Origin: Bacteroidota bacterium
GTDB lineage: Bacteria > Bacteroidota > Bacteroidia > B-17B0 > Aurantibacillaceae
Assembly (NCBI GenBank): GCA_018267475.1
Contig: JAFDYI010000028.1
Location: 37,761-101,760, forward strand
Length of the DNA stretch: 64,000 nucleotides
Reading direction: 5' to 3'
The translations under genes were made by a program, and so were the position numbers. Below, in pieces: positions 18,918 to 28,441 of the stretch. Every line of letters starts with the position of its first letter. The first letter of the stretch is position 1. The notes under the pieces are model-generated. The model was not told where the DNA came from, did no database searches, and saw only the letters and a list, made by a program, of their open reading frames with translations.

Positions 18918-20031
18918 AAACAAGTACCCTTGCGCTATAGTGGGCGGCGGCTTAGCCGGCCTGTGCTTGGCTATTCAATTGGCAGATAAAGGCATAAAGG
19001 TTGTTTTATTTGAAAAAAACACATTCCCCTTTCATAAAGTGTGCGGCGAATACATCTCTATGGAAAGCTGGGATTTTTTGTGTACAATGGGCTTACCACT
19101 TCAAGAACTAAACCTACCTAAGATAAACCAACTGGGCATATCTTCTCAAAAAGGTTTTATGCTTAATACCCACTTACCTCTAGGCGGTTTTGGTATGAGT
19201 CGTTTTTCATTAGATAATTGCTTGTGCGAATTAGCTAAGAAAAAAGGAGTTGCTATATACGACAACTGTAAGGTTTTTGATGTAAAAAAAAACAATAAAA
19301 ACGAGAGCGAGGTACACACTTCAAAAGGAATATATACAACTCGTATTGTATGCGGTGCTTACGGAAAATACAGCCCTTCTTTTATGAAAGAAGAAAAAAA
19401 CAAAAGTTTGAATTACATAGGTGTAAAATACCACATCAACACAAAAAAAATACCGGATAATAAAATAGAATTACACAACTTTAAAGGCGGATATTGCGGC
19501 ATATCCAAAGTAGATAAAGAAACCCATTGCTTATGCTATCTGACAGACTCGACCAATTTAAAAAACAATGCCAACGACTTAAAAAAAATGGAACAAAACG
19601 TGCTGTATAAAAATCCTTTTTTAGAGTCGTATTTCACGCAAAGTACTTTTTTGTTTAATGCCCCTTTAATCATCAGCAACATCTATTTCACTAAAAAAAA
19701 CACCTACCAAAACCCACTTTTTTTATTGGGCGATGCCGCAGGCTCTATTACACCCTTGTGTGGCAACGGTATGAGCATGGCTATGCGGGCTTCTAAAATA
19801 ATGGCTTCCTTGCTGCCACAGTACTTTGACGGAGCATTTTCCGAAGAGGCTTTACAAAAACAATACCACGCACTTTGGAATCAAAATTTTAATACCCGAA
19901 TTACAGCCGGGTATTACCTGCAATTTTTGTTTGGCAAAAACAACACTACGCATTACGCCTTACAAGTATTAAACAAAACGCCTTACATTACTAAAAAAAT
20001 AATTTCACTTACCCATGGCACTTCTTTCTAA
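18892..20031 (+). CDS. FAD-dependent oxidoreductase (UbiH / geranylgeranyl reductase-like)
   Basis: The N-terminus has the dinucleotide-binding motif VGGGLAGLCLAIQLADKG, then FEKNTFPFHKVCGEYIS, which is typical of geranylgeranyl reductase and UbiH-like flavoproteins. A second FAD motif, LLGDAAGSITPLCGNGMSMA, is near residue 285. Such enzymes hydroxylate aromatic rings or reduce prenyl chains; both fit an operon with UbiA and a type III polyketide synthase. ATG 18892 (379 residues) and ATG 18907 (MQHKNK, 374 residues) are both possible; either overlaps the methyltransferase gene. The 3' end overlaps the YceI gene by 17 bp. Confidence 0.85.
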   Translation: MKYSCMQHKNKYPCAIVGGGLAGLCLAIQLADKGIKVVLFEKNTFPFHKVCGEYISMESWDFLCTMGLPLQELNLPKINQLGISSQKGFMLNTHLPLGGFGMSRFSLDNCLCELAKKKGVAIYDNCKVFDVKKNNKNESEVHTSKGIYTTRIVCGAYGKYSPSFMKEEKNKSLNYIGVKYHINTKKIPDNKIELHNFKGGYCGISKVDKETHCLCYLTDSTNLKNNANDLKKMEQNVLYKNPFLESYFTQSTFLFNAPLIISNIYFTKKNTYQNPLFLLGDAAGSITPLCGNGMSMAMRASKIMASLLPQYFDGAFSEEALQKQYHALWNQNFNTRITAGYYLQFLFGKNNTTHYALQVLNKTPYITKKIISLTHGTSF

Positions 20032-20566
20032 AAACAAGATTATCTTTTTTTTTACACTTGCTTTGTTTCAACACATTTTGGCTCAAAACAAAGAATGGCT
20101 TGTTGTTTCATCTAACATTAATTTTAAAATAAAAAATGCCGGCATCTATGTTTCCGGCGTTTTTTCAGGCTTGCAAGCGCACATTCAGTTCGACTCTTCA
20201 AAAAGCTTTGATAACAAAATAGAAGCCAGTATTTCTGTAAATACACTTAGCACTGGAAACTCCATGCGCGATAAACACTTAAAAAAAGAAGATTATTTCT
20301 TTACAGAAAAACACCCTACCATCAGCCTTGTTTCAACGGCCTTATCCAAACAAGCAAGCGGAACGTACAAAGGCTTTTTCATGCTAAGCATCAAAGACAC
20401 ACACCGACTTATCCCCATTTTGTTTTCTTTTTATGAGCGCGATAAAAAAGCCGTTTTTTCAAGCCATTTCACTCTCAATAGATTGGATTACGGCATAGGG
20501 AGTTCCAGCCTTATTTTATCCAATGAAGTAAGCGTTTGGGTAGAGCTAAACTGCATACCAAAATAA
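20015..20566 (+). CDS. YceI-family secreted lipocalin-like protein
   Basis: The 183-residue product has a signal peptide (to about LAQ, residue 23) and the YceI beta-barrel pattern: SNINFKIKNAGIYVSGVFSGL near 30-50, MRDKHLKKEDYFFTEKHPTI and LNRLDYGIG near the end. YceI proteins bind amphiphilic isoprenoids such as polyprenyl quinones in the periplasm. As the last gene of a UbiA/polyketide operon it may carry the product; that is inference. It overlaps the oxidoreductase gene by 17 bp. Confidence 0.85.
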   Translation: MALLSKNKIIFFFTLALFQHILAQNKEWLVVSSNINFKIKNAGIYVSGVFSGLQAHIQFDSSKSFDNKIEASISVNTLSTGNSMRDKHLKKEDYFFTEKHPTISLVSTALSKQASGTYKGFFMLSIKDTHRLIPILFSFYERDKKAVFSSHFTLNRLDYGIGSSSLILSNEVSVWVELNCIPK

Positions 20567-20625
20567 AACGTATCTTTACCCGAATAATTGGCACTTTATT
20601 TGATTAACTCCTCTAAAAAACAAGT

Positions 20626-21732
20626 ATGAAAAAAATTGGAACAACCTGTTTGCTATTAGCCGCTATAAATGTCTTTTCTCAAGGAAAAAGTTTTGTAATA
20701 AACGGTACTATAAAAAAAGTAAATGACAATGCCTATGTATATTTAAGCCACATTTACAACGAGCAAACCCAAATAGATTCGGCTCTTGTAAAAAACGAAA
20801 AATTTACCTTCAAAGGCAAAACACCCGAACCCAATATGTATTGGATAACCCTGCATAAAAATGAAACCCCACAACTTATCTTTTTTGCAGATAATGCCCC
20901 TATTACCATTGCTGCTGACGCCGACTCTATGGCGCACGCAAAAATTAACGGCGGTACAACACAAAACGACTACAAACACTGGCTGGCTATGCAAGCCAAA
21001 TACGCCGAAATGCGAAACGGCCTTATAACTCAGTACAACGGGCACATGCGCAGCAACAATCAAGAAGGAGCAAAAAAAGTAGTAGATACCGCAGGTATTG
21101 CCGAACGTGCTTACGAAAAAGGCATTTTAAAATTTATTAAAGAACACCCCCAATCAAACGTAAGCGCTTACGCTATTTACTCTGTAAATTTTGATTGGCC
21201 TAAGATGGACGAATACGAGGAAATGTACAACGTGCTTTCTCCGCAAGTAAAAGCCGGCAAATTTGGAAAATTAGCTCACGATAAAATAGAAGGCATGAAA
21301 ATGAAAGACGCTACCGTAGGCGTTACCGCAGCCAATTTTTCTCAGCCCGATGTAAATGGAAAAATGGTATCGCTTAACTCCTACAAAGGAAAAGTAGTGT
21401 TGGTTGATTTTTGGGCAAGCTGGTGCGGCCCCTGTCGTGCTGAAAACCCCAATGTGGTAGCCGCTTACCAAAAATACCACCCAAAAGGTTTTGAAATTTT
21501 AGGCGTTTCCTTAGATCAAAATAAAGATAAATGGTTGCAAGCCATTAGCAACGACAACCTTACCTGGACACACATCAGCGACTTAAAAGGCTGGGGAAAT
21601 GAAGCCGCAAAAAAATACGGCGTAACCTCTATCCCTTTTAACGTGCTTATTGATAAAGAAGGGAAAATTATTGCAAAAGGCCTTAGAGGAAAGGCTTTGG
21701 ACGATGAATTAGCCAAGATATTTGGAGAGTAA
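20626..21732 (+). CDS. TlpA-like thioredoxin-fold lipid-side/periplasmic reductase with DUF4369-like N-domain
   Basis: The 368-residue protein has a signal peptide (cleaved near VFSQG). An N-terminal beta domain (about 22-110) resembles DUF4369, a helical linker follows, and then an AhpC/TSA-TlpA thioredoxin domain from about 228 contains WCGPC (C267, C270) and the cis-Pro loop TSIPFNVLID. This architecture is very common in Bacteroidota and is linked to periplasmic thiol reduction. The start is at ATG 20626, 60 bp after the YceI stop. A near-consensus TATCTTTA box lies in that gap. Confidence 0.85.
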   Translation: MKKIGTTCLLLAAINVFSQGKSFVINGTIKKVNDNAYVYLSHIYNEQTQIDSALVKNEKFTFKGKTPEPNMYWITLHKNETPQLIFFADNAPITIAADADSMAHAKINGGTTQNDYKHWLAMQAKYAEMRNGLITQYNGHMRSNNQEGAKKVVDTAGIAERAYEKGILKFIKEHPQSNVSAYAIYSVNFDWPKMDEYEEMYNVLSPQVKAGKFGKLAHDKIEGMKMKDATVGVTAANFSQPDVNGKMVSLNSYKGKVVLVDFWASWCGPCRAENPNVVAAYQKYHPKGFEILGVSLDQNKDKWLQAISNDNLTWTHISDLKGWGNEAAKKYGVTSIPFNVLIDKEGKIIAKGLRGKALDDELAKIFGE

Positions 21733-21791
21733 ACAGCTTTTTATAACCCAAAACATCATACCGTTTTTTATTAGATATTTGCAGCCTAAAA

Positions 21792-22679
21792 ATGACTGCC
21801 TCTAAAAATTATACTAAGTGGTTTATACTTTTTGCTTTAGCATTAGTATGGGGCAGTTCCTTTATTTTAATGAAACGAGGCTTAGAATCTTTTAGCAGCG
21901 TGCAAGTAGCTTCGCTACGAATTAGTTTAGCGGCTTTGTTTTTACTTCCTGTTTTAATAAAATACCGAAAAATAAATTTAAAAAAATACGGACTTGGCTT
22001 TTTGTTGGCAGGTGTGTTTGGCAATCTCATACCCGCTTTTTTATTTACCAAAGCCGAAACCGGCATCAGCAGCAGTTTGGCAGGCATGCTCAATGCTTTA
22101 ACCCCTCTTTTTACTGTAGTAGTAGCGCGCCTCTTTTTTAAAGGAAAAACTTCTACTATGCAAATAGTAGGCGTTTTAACGGCTTTTATAGGAGCCTTAT
22201 TTTTACTATCGGGTGATAAAAATGCTTCCGGTACAGACAACCTACTCTATGCTTTTTATGTTATTTTAGCCACTATATGCTACGCCATCAGCGTAAACAG
22301 CATTAAGCATTTTTTAGACGATGTAAACTCTGTAGCCGCTTCGGCCTGGTATTTTGCTCTTACAGGCCCTATTGCTCTGTTTATCTTGTTTAATACTGAT
22401 TTTCTTGAAGTCATGCAGCGCAATCCAAATGCGCTAAACAGTTTAGGATATGTTGCTATTTTGGGTATAATAGGCTCGGCGCTTTCTGTTATTTTCTTTA
22501 ACTATTTAATCAAAGTATCTGGGGCGGTTTTTGCCTCATCCAGCACGTATTTAATACCTATTGTAGCTATTTTTTGGGGATTTTTTGACGGAGAGGTTAT
22601 CACTATCATACAAATAGCTGCCATCTTTGTGATTTTAGGAGGGGTATGGCTTATCAATAAAAAAAAGGAAAAGAAGTAG
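21792..22679 (+). CDS. EamA/DMT-family transporter
   Basis: The protein is 295 residues with ten hydrophobic segments arranged as two EamA repeats. The first begins FALALVWGSSFILMKRGLESF, the second near residue 155 (LLYAFYVILATICYAISVNSIKHF). Such carriers export or exchange metabolites or amino acids; the substrate is unknown. A near-consensus -7 box (GATATTTG) lies about 20 bp upstream. It converges on the C10 protease gene 24 bp away. Confidence 0.88.
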   Translation: MTASKNYTKWFILFALALVWGSSFILMKRGLESFSSVQVASLRISLAALFLLPVLIKYRKINLKKYGLGFLLAGVFGNLIPAFLFTKAETGISSSLAGMLNALTPLFTVVVARLFFKGKTSTMQIVGVLTAFIGALFLLSGDKNASGTDNLLYAFYVILATICYAISVNSIKHFLDDVNSVAASAWYFALTGPIALFILFNTDFLEVMQRNPNALNSLGYVAILGIIGSALSVIFFNYLIKVSGAVFASSSTYLIPIVAIFWGFFDGEVITIIQIAAIFVILGGVWLINKKKEKK

Positions 22680-22703
22680 CGTTTTTATATGCTGCTCTTT
22701 AAA

Positions 22704-25031
22704 CTACTGCACAATCATTTTTTTAGAAACACGCTGCCCATCTATGCTTACTACCACATTATATATCCCTGCTTGATACGAGTTAGAAGCATTTAAAAGC
22801 ACGATACTTTGCCCGGCAGCATACCGTTTATTTTCAAAACCTTCTACCACTCTGCCCAACATATCACATACCTGCACGCTTACATTGTGTTGTTCGCTCA
22901 GGTTGATGCTAAGGTTGCTACCCGCTACCGATGGGTTAGGATATAAATCTAATTCTGCATTTACAGAAGCTATCGTTGCAATACCACTGGAAACCGCATC
23001 ATATATATTAATATCATCTAAGTATATATTGTTTCCTACTCCGTTTATATCAGCCATAAAATCCCATTTAAACAGCACACTCGTGTTAGAGGACAGGCTT
23101 GCTAAATTAACCGTGTAGGTAACAAAATCTGAAGAAGCAGGCATATAAGGCGTTGCCGAAATACCCGACGATAAGGACGCGCTGGTGCGTACCCATTTGG
23201 ATATCCAGTTGTTGCCGCAATCGGTAGAGGTAAGCACTTGCAAATAATCGTTATTAGCAGCTGTTGTTTTCTTGTGGTAAGCAACTTTAAAAGAAAGCAT
23301 TGGATTGGTAAGCTGTGTTAAATCATAGGATTTACTGGTTTGCAACACGCTTAGGTTTCCGTTAGCATTACTAAAATTATTTACCATACATGATTTAGCA
23401 CCGGTTGCCGCTCCGTTACTGGTAACCGACCAATCAGCCCCATTAGAATTAGTATGCGAAACTTCCCAAACGGTAGATCCGGCTAATACGCAGTTTTCAA
23501 AGCCTTCGGTAAACGGAAGCACTCCGCCCGGCGCACTTACCGAAAACAAAGTAGAAGATTGATTGTTTGAGGGATTAGCATCTACACCGGCATTGGGATT
23601 GCTGCTGTAACAAACCAATGTATGGGTGCCGGCCGTAGCCACAAAAGAAGCTAAGCTAAGGGTGGCTTTTTGCCCTGTAATAAGGGTGCCACTCCAAGAA
23701 ATAGATTGAACGGCTCCGTTATCTATGCTGTAGTTTATGTTGCAAGAAGTAAGGGTATCCGAACCAAAATTTTGCAACATCACTATCGGGGTAAAATTAG
23801 TGCTGCAATAAGAACCGGTTGGTTGGTTTACAGAAGAAATACCCGCATCTAAAGAGTAAGAAGCAATAGGCACAATACCGATAACGGCCTCATGCCCTAC
23901 CGAAGGGTTAAAGCCGCCGTTAGTAGTTTGCAAGTTGCTTAATAAAAACCAGCCGTTATCAAAACCTCCCCAGCCCCAGTTCATGTGAAAAAAATTATTG
24001 GCATCATAACCATCGCACACCCAAGTATGCCCATCGTGTTGTACCGGGTCATCGCCCACATATTGTATAGGGCGCCCAATGTTTAAGTCGTTTTTTAAAA
24101 GGGCAAACCAGGCGCTGTCGGTGTAATTAGAACGGTACAAACCTTGTATTGTATTAGGGTTGTATTTAAAATACTGTACATACGAATTTTGTGCACATAC
24201 GGGGTTGTCGCCGGTAATAACCCAAGCACCACTTCCGCTGGGCGAATAATCCATATTTACACTTACACCGCAGTGATAATTTATTAAAGCCACATCGCTA
24301 TTAGCCGATGTAACACTAAGCGGCATATTAGCCCAATTATAAGTGGCTGCGCCGTAGTTGGCTGATAAGGTACCGTAGTTGTTTGAAAAACCACTGGAGC
24401 TGCAATCGCAATAGGAGCTAGAGCCTGTTCCTTGTGCCGGGTAACTCCAATAACGCATAATCTGCGCCATGGCGGTAGCTACACAGCCCGTTACCGAGTT
24501 GTGCGGGCACATAGCGTTGTAATAGGGCGATTGATTCCAAGTGGTTTGTACCAAAGGCGCTACGCTACTAGGGGCGCTGCCACCTGCAAAAGTGCGATAC
24601 ACAGAAGGTTTATTTTGTAGGTATTTTAGCCATAAAACGGCGTTTTCTCCGGAAGGAATTAGATTGTTTTTTTGAATAAAATCAATTTCTTTGCTGCGCG
24701 TACTAAGCCAATTGCTAATAGTAGTACCCGCCTCCGGAACCACAAACCTGTTTGTTGTGGCATAGCCTATTACCGGCTGGGCAGCATCATCGGCTGATAC
24801 AATAACAAAACCATCTCCCTCATTTACATTAAAAGCATAATAGGCAGAAGCCCCCGCGCTTGTTAAACCAGTATAAACAAGGTTTAGCGTACGCAAACCT
24901 ACTTGTGAATTTTGCGTATAAAAATTTTGAGCTACCCGTTGGGCCATTTTAGGGGCAACTGGTTTAGCGCTTGCCAAAGAGGTTAATAATACCGCGCCGG
25001 CGGCTAAGTATTTTGTTTTGTTTAATATCAT
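22704..25031 (-). CDS. C10-family (streptopain-like) cysteine protease with T9SS sorting domain
   Basis: The start is set at ATG 25031 because an exact -7 box lies at 25050-25057, inside the longer open frame that reaches 25070. The result is 775 residues. A signal peptide (to about SLASA) is followed by a streptopain inhibitor-like prodomain (to about 155) and a C10 catalytic domain with nucleophile C183 (SVTGCVATAMAQ), H335 (DGHTW) and the NWGWGG loop. A CARDB-like domain (about 400-500) and a jelly-roll-like region come next. The C-terminal sorting domain begins LDLYPNPS and ends KKMIVQ. It should be secreted through type IX. A paralogue lies at 36078. Confidence 0.9.
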   Translation of the reverse strand: MILNKTKYLAAGAVLLTSLASAKPVAPKMAQRVAQNFYTQNSQVGLRTLNLVYTGLTSAGASAYYAFNVNEGDGFVIVSADDAAQPVIGYATTNRFVVPEAGTTISNWLSTRSKEIDFIQKNNLIPSGENAVLWLKYLQNKPSVYRTFAGGSAPSSVAPLVQTTWNQSPYYNAMCPHNSVTGCVATAMAQIMRYWSYPAQGTGSSSYCDCSSSGFSNNYGTLSANYGAATYNWANMPLSVTSANSDVALINYHCGVSVNMDYSPSGSGAWVITGDNPVCAQNSYVQYFKYNPNTIQGLYRSNYTDSAWFALLKNDLNIGRPIQYVGDDPVQHDGHTWVCDGYDANNFFHMNWGWGGFDNGWFLLSNLQTTNGGFNPSVGHEAVIGIVPIASYSLDAGISSVNQPTGSYCSTNFTPIVMLQNFGSDTLTSCNINYSIDNGAVQSISWSGTLITGQKATLSLASFVATAGTHTLVCYSSNPNAGVDANPSNNQSSTLFSVSAPGGVLPFTEGFENCVLAGSTVWEVSHTNSNGADWSVTSNGAATGAKSCMVNNFSNANGNLSVLQTSKSYDLTQLTNPMLSFKVAYHKKTTAANNDYLQVLTSTDCGNNWISKWVRTSASLSSGISATPYMPASSDFVTYTVNLASLSSNTSVLFKWDFMADINGVGNNIYLDDINIYDAVSSGIATIASVNAELDLYPNPSVAGSNLSINLSEQHNVSVQVCDMLGRVVEGFENKRYAAGQSIVLLNASNSYQAGIYNVVVSIDGQRVSKKMIVQ

Positions 25032-25049
25032 ACACATAAAGTAAAGCAC

Positions 25050-25057
25050 CAAATATA
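25050..25057 (-). promoter_or_regulatory. -7 promoter box of the C10 protease gene
   Basis: Read on the minus strand this is TATATTTG, an exact TAnnTTTG match, 18 bp before ATG 25031. It decides the start codon of the protease gene. Confidence 0.55.
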
Positions 25058-25254
25058 TAAAAAAGAACAAAAAAAAGAATACTTTGCATGAAAATTTTAA
25101 CCGCTGCTTTTTTTAGATTAACCGATATTTTTTTTGGCGGAAAGAAAACTTTTTGTATTATTGCACTTATTATTCATTTAAAAAAAACGGAGGAACGCAT
25201 AGGATAAAACTTACTTTTTAGCATTAAGAACATTAAAAACTAAAAGTAAAACCT

Positions 25255-25857
25255 ATGTCTATTCATCAGTTAGATGACAACCGTTTGGTAAAACAATACA
25301 TTAAAGGAAACGAAGAAGCCTTGTCTGTTCTTGTGCAGCGCCACAAGCAAAAGGTGTATTATTGCATTTATCAATTAGTACGCAACCGCGAGCTTACCGA
25401 AGATTTTTTTCAGGATACTTTTGTAAAAGCAATTCAATCGCTAAAAAGCGGCTCCTATTATGAAGATGGAAAATTTGGGGCTTGGTTGCAACGCATAGCT
25501 AAAAATTTAGTGATAGATTATTTCAGAAAAAACAAGAAAATGCCATTCGTATCGAACATGGTAAATGAAGATGGGGAAGAGGTAGATATTTTTGCTACGC
25601 TCAAACCCAACAACATATACGAAGATAAAAATTCGGAAGAAAAAAAATACATCCGCCAAACCATGAGGGCTTTGATACAAGAGCTGCCGTACGAGCAAAA
25701 AGAGGTTGTTATTATGCGCACCTACTACGATATGAGTTTTAAAGAAATATCCGAACTTACCAATGTCAGCATCAACACGGCTTTAGGGCGTATGCGCTAC
25801 TCTATGATGAATTTAAAAAAAATGATGGAAGAGCGGCAAATAGAAATTTCTTTGTAA
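25255..25857 (+). CDS. ECF-type RNA polymerase sigma factor
   Basis: This 200-residue sigma-70 family member has region 2 (about 22-90: EDFFQDTFVKAIQSL and FGAWLQRIAKNLVIDYFRK) and region 4 (about 140-195: LPYEQKEVVIMRTYYDMSFKEISELTNVSINTALGRMR, shown as two adjacent parts of a helix-turn-helix). No anti-sigma gene is adjacent. The downstream M23 gene is convergent with a 7-bp gap. The regulon cannot be read from the window. Confidence 0.9.
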   Translation: MSIHQLDDNRLVKQYIKGNEEALSVLVQRHKQKVYYCIYQLVRNRELTEDFFQDTFVKAIQSLKSGSYYEDGKFGAWLQRIAKNLVIDYFRKNKKMPFVSNMVNEDGEEVDIFATLKPNNIYEDKNSEEKKYIRQTMRALIQELPYEQKEVVIMRTYYDMSFKEISELTNVSINTALGRMRYSMMNLKKMMEERQIEISL

Positions 25858-25864
25858 ACAAGAA

Positions 25865-27502
25865 TTATTGCACCAAAATGGTTGTTTGAAAAAAAGCTTG
25901 ATTGTTTTTTTTGTCGTTTACCTGCAAACTCAATAGTACCTTACCCGTTTCTACTTTCTCATCTAACAAAAAGAATATGGTATTGTTTTTATATTCGTAC
26001 TCGGCTAAATGCCACTTTCCGTTTATAAATAATTTAAAAGTACCGATGCCGCTAAAATTATCGCTTACCTTAAAAACAAGAGTACTTCCTTTTTTATAGA
26101 TGCCCTTTTTATGAAGAATTACATTGATTACGGGCGCTACCGTATCTACCCCTACTTGATACAAACCAAAATTTTTAATAACCGCCTTGGCATAACCGCT
26201 ATCATAAACAGCATCAATAAAATTTTTACTTTTCCCTTTTATCTCATACAAGCCTATTTTTTGACTGTATTTTTCAAGAGTTTCAGGTACTTTTAATTTT
26301 ACAACACAGGCGTTTTGAAAAGGAATATTATAGTTTTTTGCGGTAAAGGATAAGGTATTTTTTTGATACGAAACCAACAAAAAAACATCACGATACAAAC
26401 TCTTAGCGGGTAGTTCTATGCTATAATCGTTTGTTTTGGAGTTATACGCACTAAGGCAGTCTTGCGCGCCCGTAGCCACGTTTGGCTCTTTTTCAGGAGG
26501 CGTTTTCAAAAAAAACATAATTTCGTCTTTTTGCTGATAAAAATCGTACACCACTATTTTAATACGATGCACTTGATTATCATTAAACGAGATAAACCCG
26601 TTTCTGTTCAGCATTTTGTAAACGGGTAAGTCGTTGTTTTTGTCTTTAAATAGTTTTTGAATGGTGATGCCTTTTTGTTTTTTTATTTCATAGTCGGCGT
26701 AGGTATTTACATATTTAGATAAATCAAACGGAATGCTGTCCAAAATATGTCGATACATTATTTTTTCATCGACGTATATTTCGGCTTTATAAATGTTGTT
26801 TTTTCTTGCGTTGGCACGTTCATAGTCAAAACAATTTATTCCAAACGCTACGGGCTGCTCTGTTGTAAGAGTATCTTTTTTAGTTAGAGTGGGAAATAGT
26901 TTATTCCATTCGCCTTGACGGTTATATAAAGCTATTTGTTGTATGATGGGTGCTCGTTCGTCTTTAATAGTAAGGAAACGCAAGGGGTTGTATGGAACCT
27001 CTGTTTTTTCATCGCGTATTTCAAAGTGCAGATGCGGGCCCTGGCTGCCTCCAGTGTTACCGCTGTAGCCTATCACCTCGCCTTGTATAACGGGCAACTC
27101 GCCGGGTTTAGGAAAAAGTTCTATCTCAAACGTTTGGGCTATTTCCTGCGCGTTTTCCACATAGTTTTTTATTTTATCAGCAAAATGATGTTGGTGTGCA
27201 TATACACTCACTAAGCCGTTGGGATGCGTTAGGTACAACACTTTGCCATACCCGTAAGCAGAAATTTTTATGCGCGATACATATCCGTTCATAGCGGCAT
27301 AAATGGGTACGTGCTCGGTTGGGTGCGTTCTGAAATCCAGGCCTGCGTGAAAGTGATTAGGGCGCACTTCTCCATAATTTCCACTTAGCTCAGGGAGTTG
27401 CTTTAAAGGAAAAATAAATTTTTGAGGTGGGTTTTGTGCTTGTAAAAAGAAACAATACATGCCCAACCATAAGCCTATCCATATCTTTTTTTGTATCATC
27501 AA
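25865..27502 (-). CDS. M23-family metallopeptidase
   Basis: The 545-residue protein has a signal peptide (to about LQAQ) and a LytM/M23 domain at about 40-175. The zinc ligands are H52 and D56 (FHAGLDF) and H159 (PHLHFEI). The remaining 350 residues include beta-sandwich stretches, one of which (DNFSGIGTFKLFING near the end) resembles cell-surface Ig-like repeats. M23 enzymes cut peptidoglycan cross-bridges, though some are only scaffolds. It overlaps the upstream methyltransferase gene by 4 bp, so the two are coupled. Confidence 0.85.
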   Translation of the reverse strand: MMIQKKIWIGLWLGMYCFFLQAQNPPQKFIFPLKQLPELSGNYGEVRPNHFHAGLDFRTHPTEHVPIYAAMNGYVSRIKISAYGYGKVLYLTHPNGLVSVYAHQHHFADKIKNYVENAQEIAQTFEIELFPKPGELPVIQGEVIGYSGNTGGSQGPHLHFEIRDEKTEVPYNPLRFLTIKDERAPIIQQIALYNRQGEWNKLFPTLTKKDTLTTEQPVAFGINCFDYERANARKNNIYKAEIYVDEKIMYRHILDSIPFDLSKYVNTYADYEIKKQKGITIQKLFKDKNNDLPVYKMLNRNGFISFNDNQVHRIKIVVYDFYQQKDEIMFFLKTPPEKEPNVATGAQDCLSAYNSKTNDYSIELPAKSLYRDVFLLVSYQKNTLSFTAKNYNIPFQNACVVKLKVPETLEKYSQKIGLYEIKGKSKNFIDAVYDSGYAKAVIKNFGLYQVGVDTVAPVINVILHKKGIYKKGSTLVFKVSDNFSGIGTFKLFINGKWHLAEYEYKNNTIFFLLDEKVETGKVLLSLQVNDKKNNQAFFQTTILVQ

Positions 27503-28296
27503 TAACGCAATATAAAGTGTTCTTTTTGTTTTTGCTCGCTTCTAAAAAAAACAATGCCTACCTTGTATAAATCAAGACTTAGTGTAACCATGGGGTGGCT
27601 TTTTATTTCTTGCCAGGCCTTCGCCATGCCGGGTGTCCAATAAATATCATCAAAAACAAAAACACTTTGCTCTTTTGCCGTTTTAAGTAAAAAGTAAAAA
27701 TAACGCATGGTCGCTTCGTACGTGTGGTTGCCGTCTATAAAAACAAAGTCAAAATAAACGCCAGACTTCAAGTTTTGAAAAAAAGCATCGAAAGAAGCGT
27801 TTACTAAAGATACGTTATTTTGCTTGTTTTGAGTCATCATGCTTTGAGCAAACAAGAAGGTATTAGGGCAAGCCTCCACGCTGGTAATTGGTGTTTTTTT
27901 CGAAGCCATAGCCATATACATAGCCGATATTCCTAACGAGGTGCCTAACTCCAAAACGTGCTGAGGGCGTAAATAATGGACCAAACGAAACAACAACTCC
28001 CCGTATTTTTTTTGTATGACACTATGCTTAGCAATATCCTGCACACGCCTGCGCTTGCCCATTTTTTTTGAACCCGCCCCCAGGTCAAGTACTTCTATTT
28101 GTTGTGTGCTTTTAAGTGCTTGTTTTTTTACCGCATCTAATGTATTAAAGGCATAATAAGAGCCTTGAGGCACTATTACCTCTGTATAAAGTTTGTACAC
28201 AAAAGGCGAGTGAATACCATGCGCATTGCACGATTTAGAGTAATAGGATATGTATTTAAAAAAAGAGTACAGGCTCATCACCGGGTAAAGGTGCAT
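27499..28296 (-). CDS. Class I SAM-dependent methyltransferase, O-methyltransferase-like
   Basis: The 265-residue protein has a SAM motif at VLELGTSLGISAMYMA and SVEACPNTF downstream, then FVFIDGNHTYEATMRYF, as in catechol O-methyltransferase-like proteins and DUF-type Bacteroidota relatives. The N-terminus contains YYSKSCNAHGIHSPFVYKLY, a conserved start of this Bacteroidota group. The substrate is unknown. The stop overlaps the M23 peptidase start by 4 bp, which ties it to envelope metabolism by position only. Confidence 0.75.
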   Translation of the reverse strand: MHLYPVMSLYSFFKYISYYSKSCNAHGIHSPFVYKLYTEVIVPQGSYYAFNTLDAVKKQALKSTQQIEVLDLGAGSKKMGKRRRVQDIAKHSVIQKKYGELLFRLVHYLRPQHVLELGTSLGISAMYMAMASKKTPITSVEACPNTFLFAQSMMTQNKQNNVSLVNASFDAFFQNLKSGVYFDFVFIDGNHTYEATMRYFYFLLKTAKEQSVFVFDDIYWTPGMAKAWQEIKSHPMVTLSLDLYKVGIVFFRSEQKQKEHFILRY

Positions 28297-28396
28297 AATT
28301 TGTTTGACTAATAAAGCGCACGAATCCTTAAAGTTATCAGTTTTTTTGTACTGTTTTTTTTAGCTTGTTTCAAACGCATTTTTCATGCGCAAAAAG

Positions 28397-28427
28397 TTTG
28401 CATTAACAAGCTTTTTTCTTATTTTTG
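28397..28427 (+). promoter_or_regulatory. Promoter of the LytM-like peptidase gene
   Basis: TTTG (28397-28400), 19 bp, then TATTTTTG (28420-28427) is a full match to the Bacteroidota -33/-7 consensus. It lies 14 bp before ATG 28442 and inside the longer frame starting at 28385. Confidence 0.7.
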
Positions 28428-28441
28428 CTCGGCTTTTTGTT

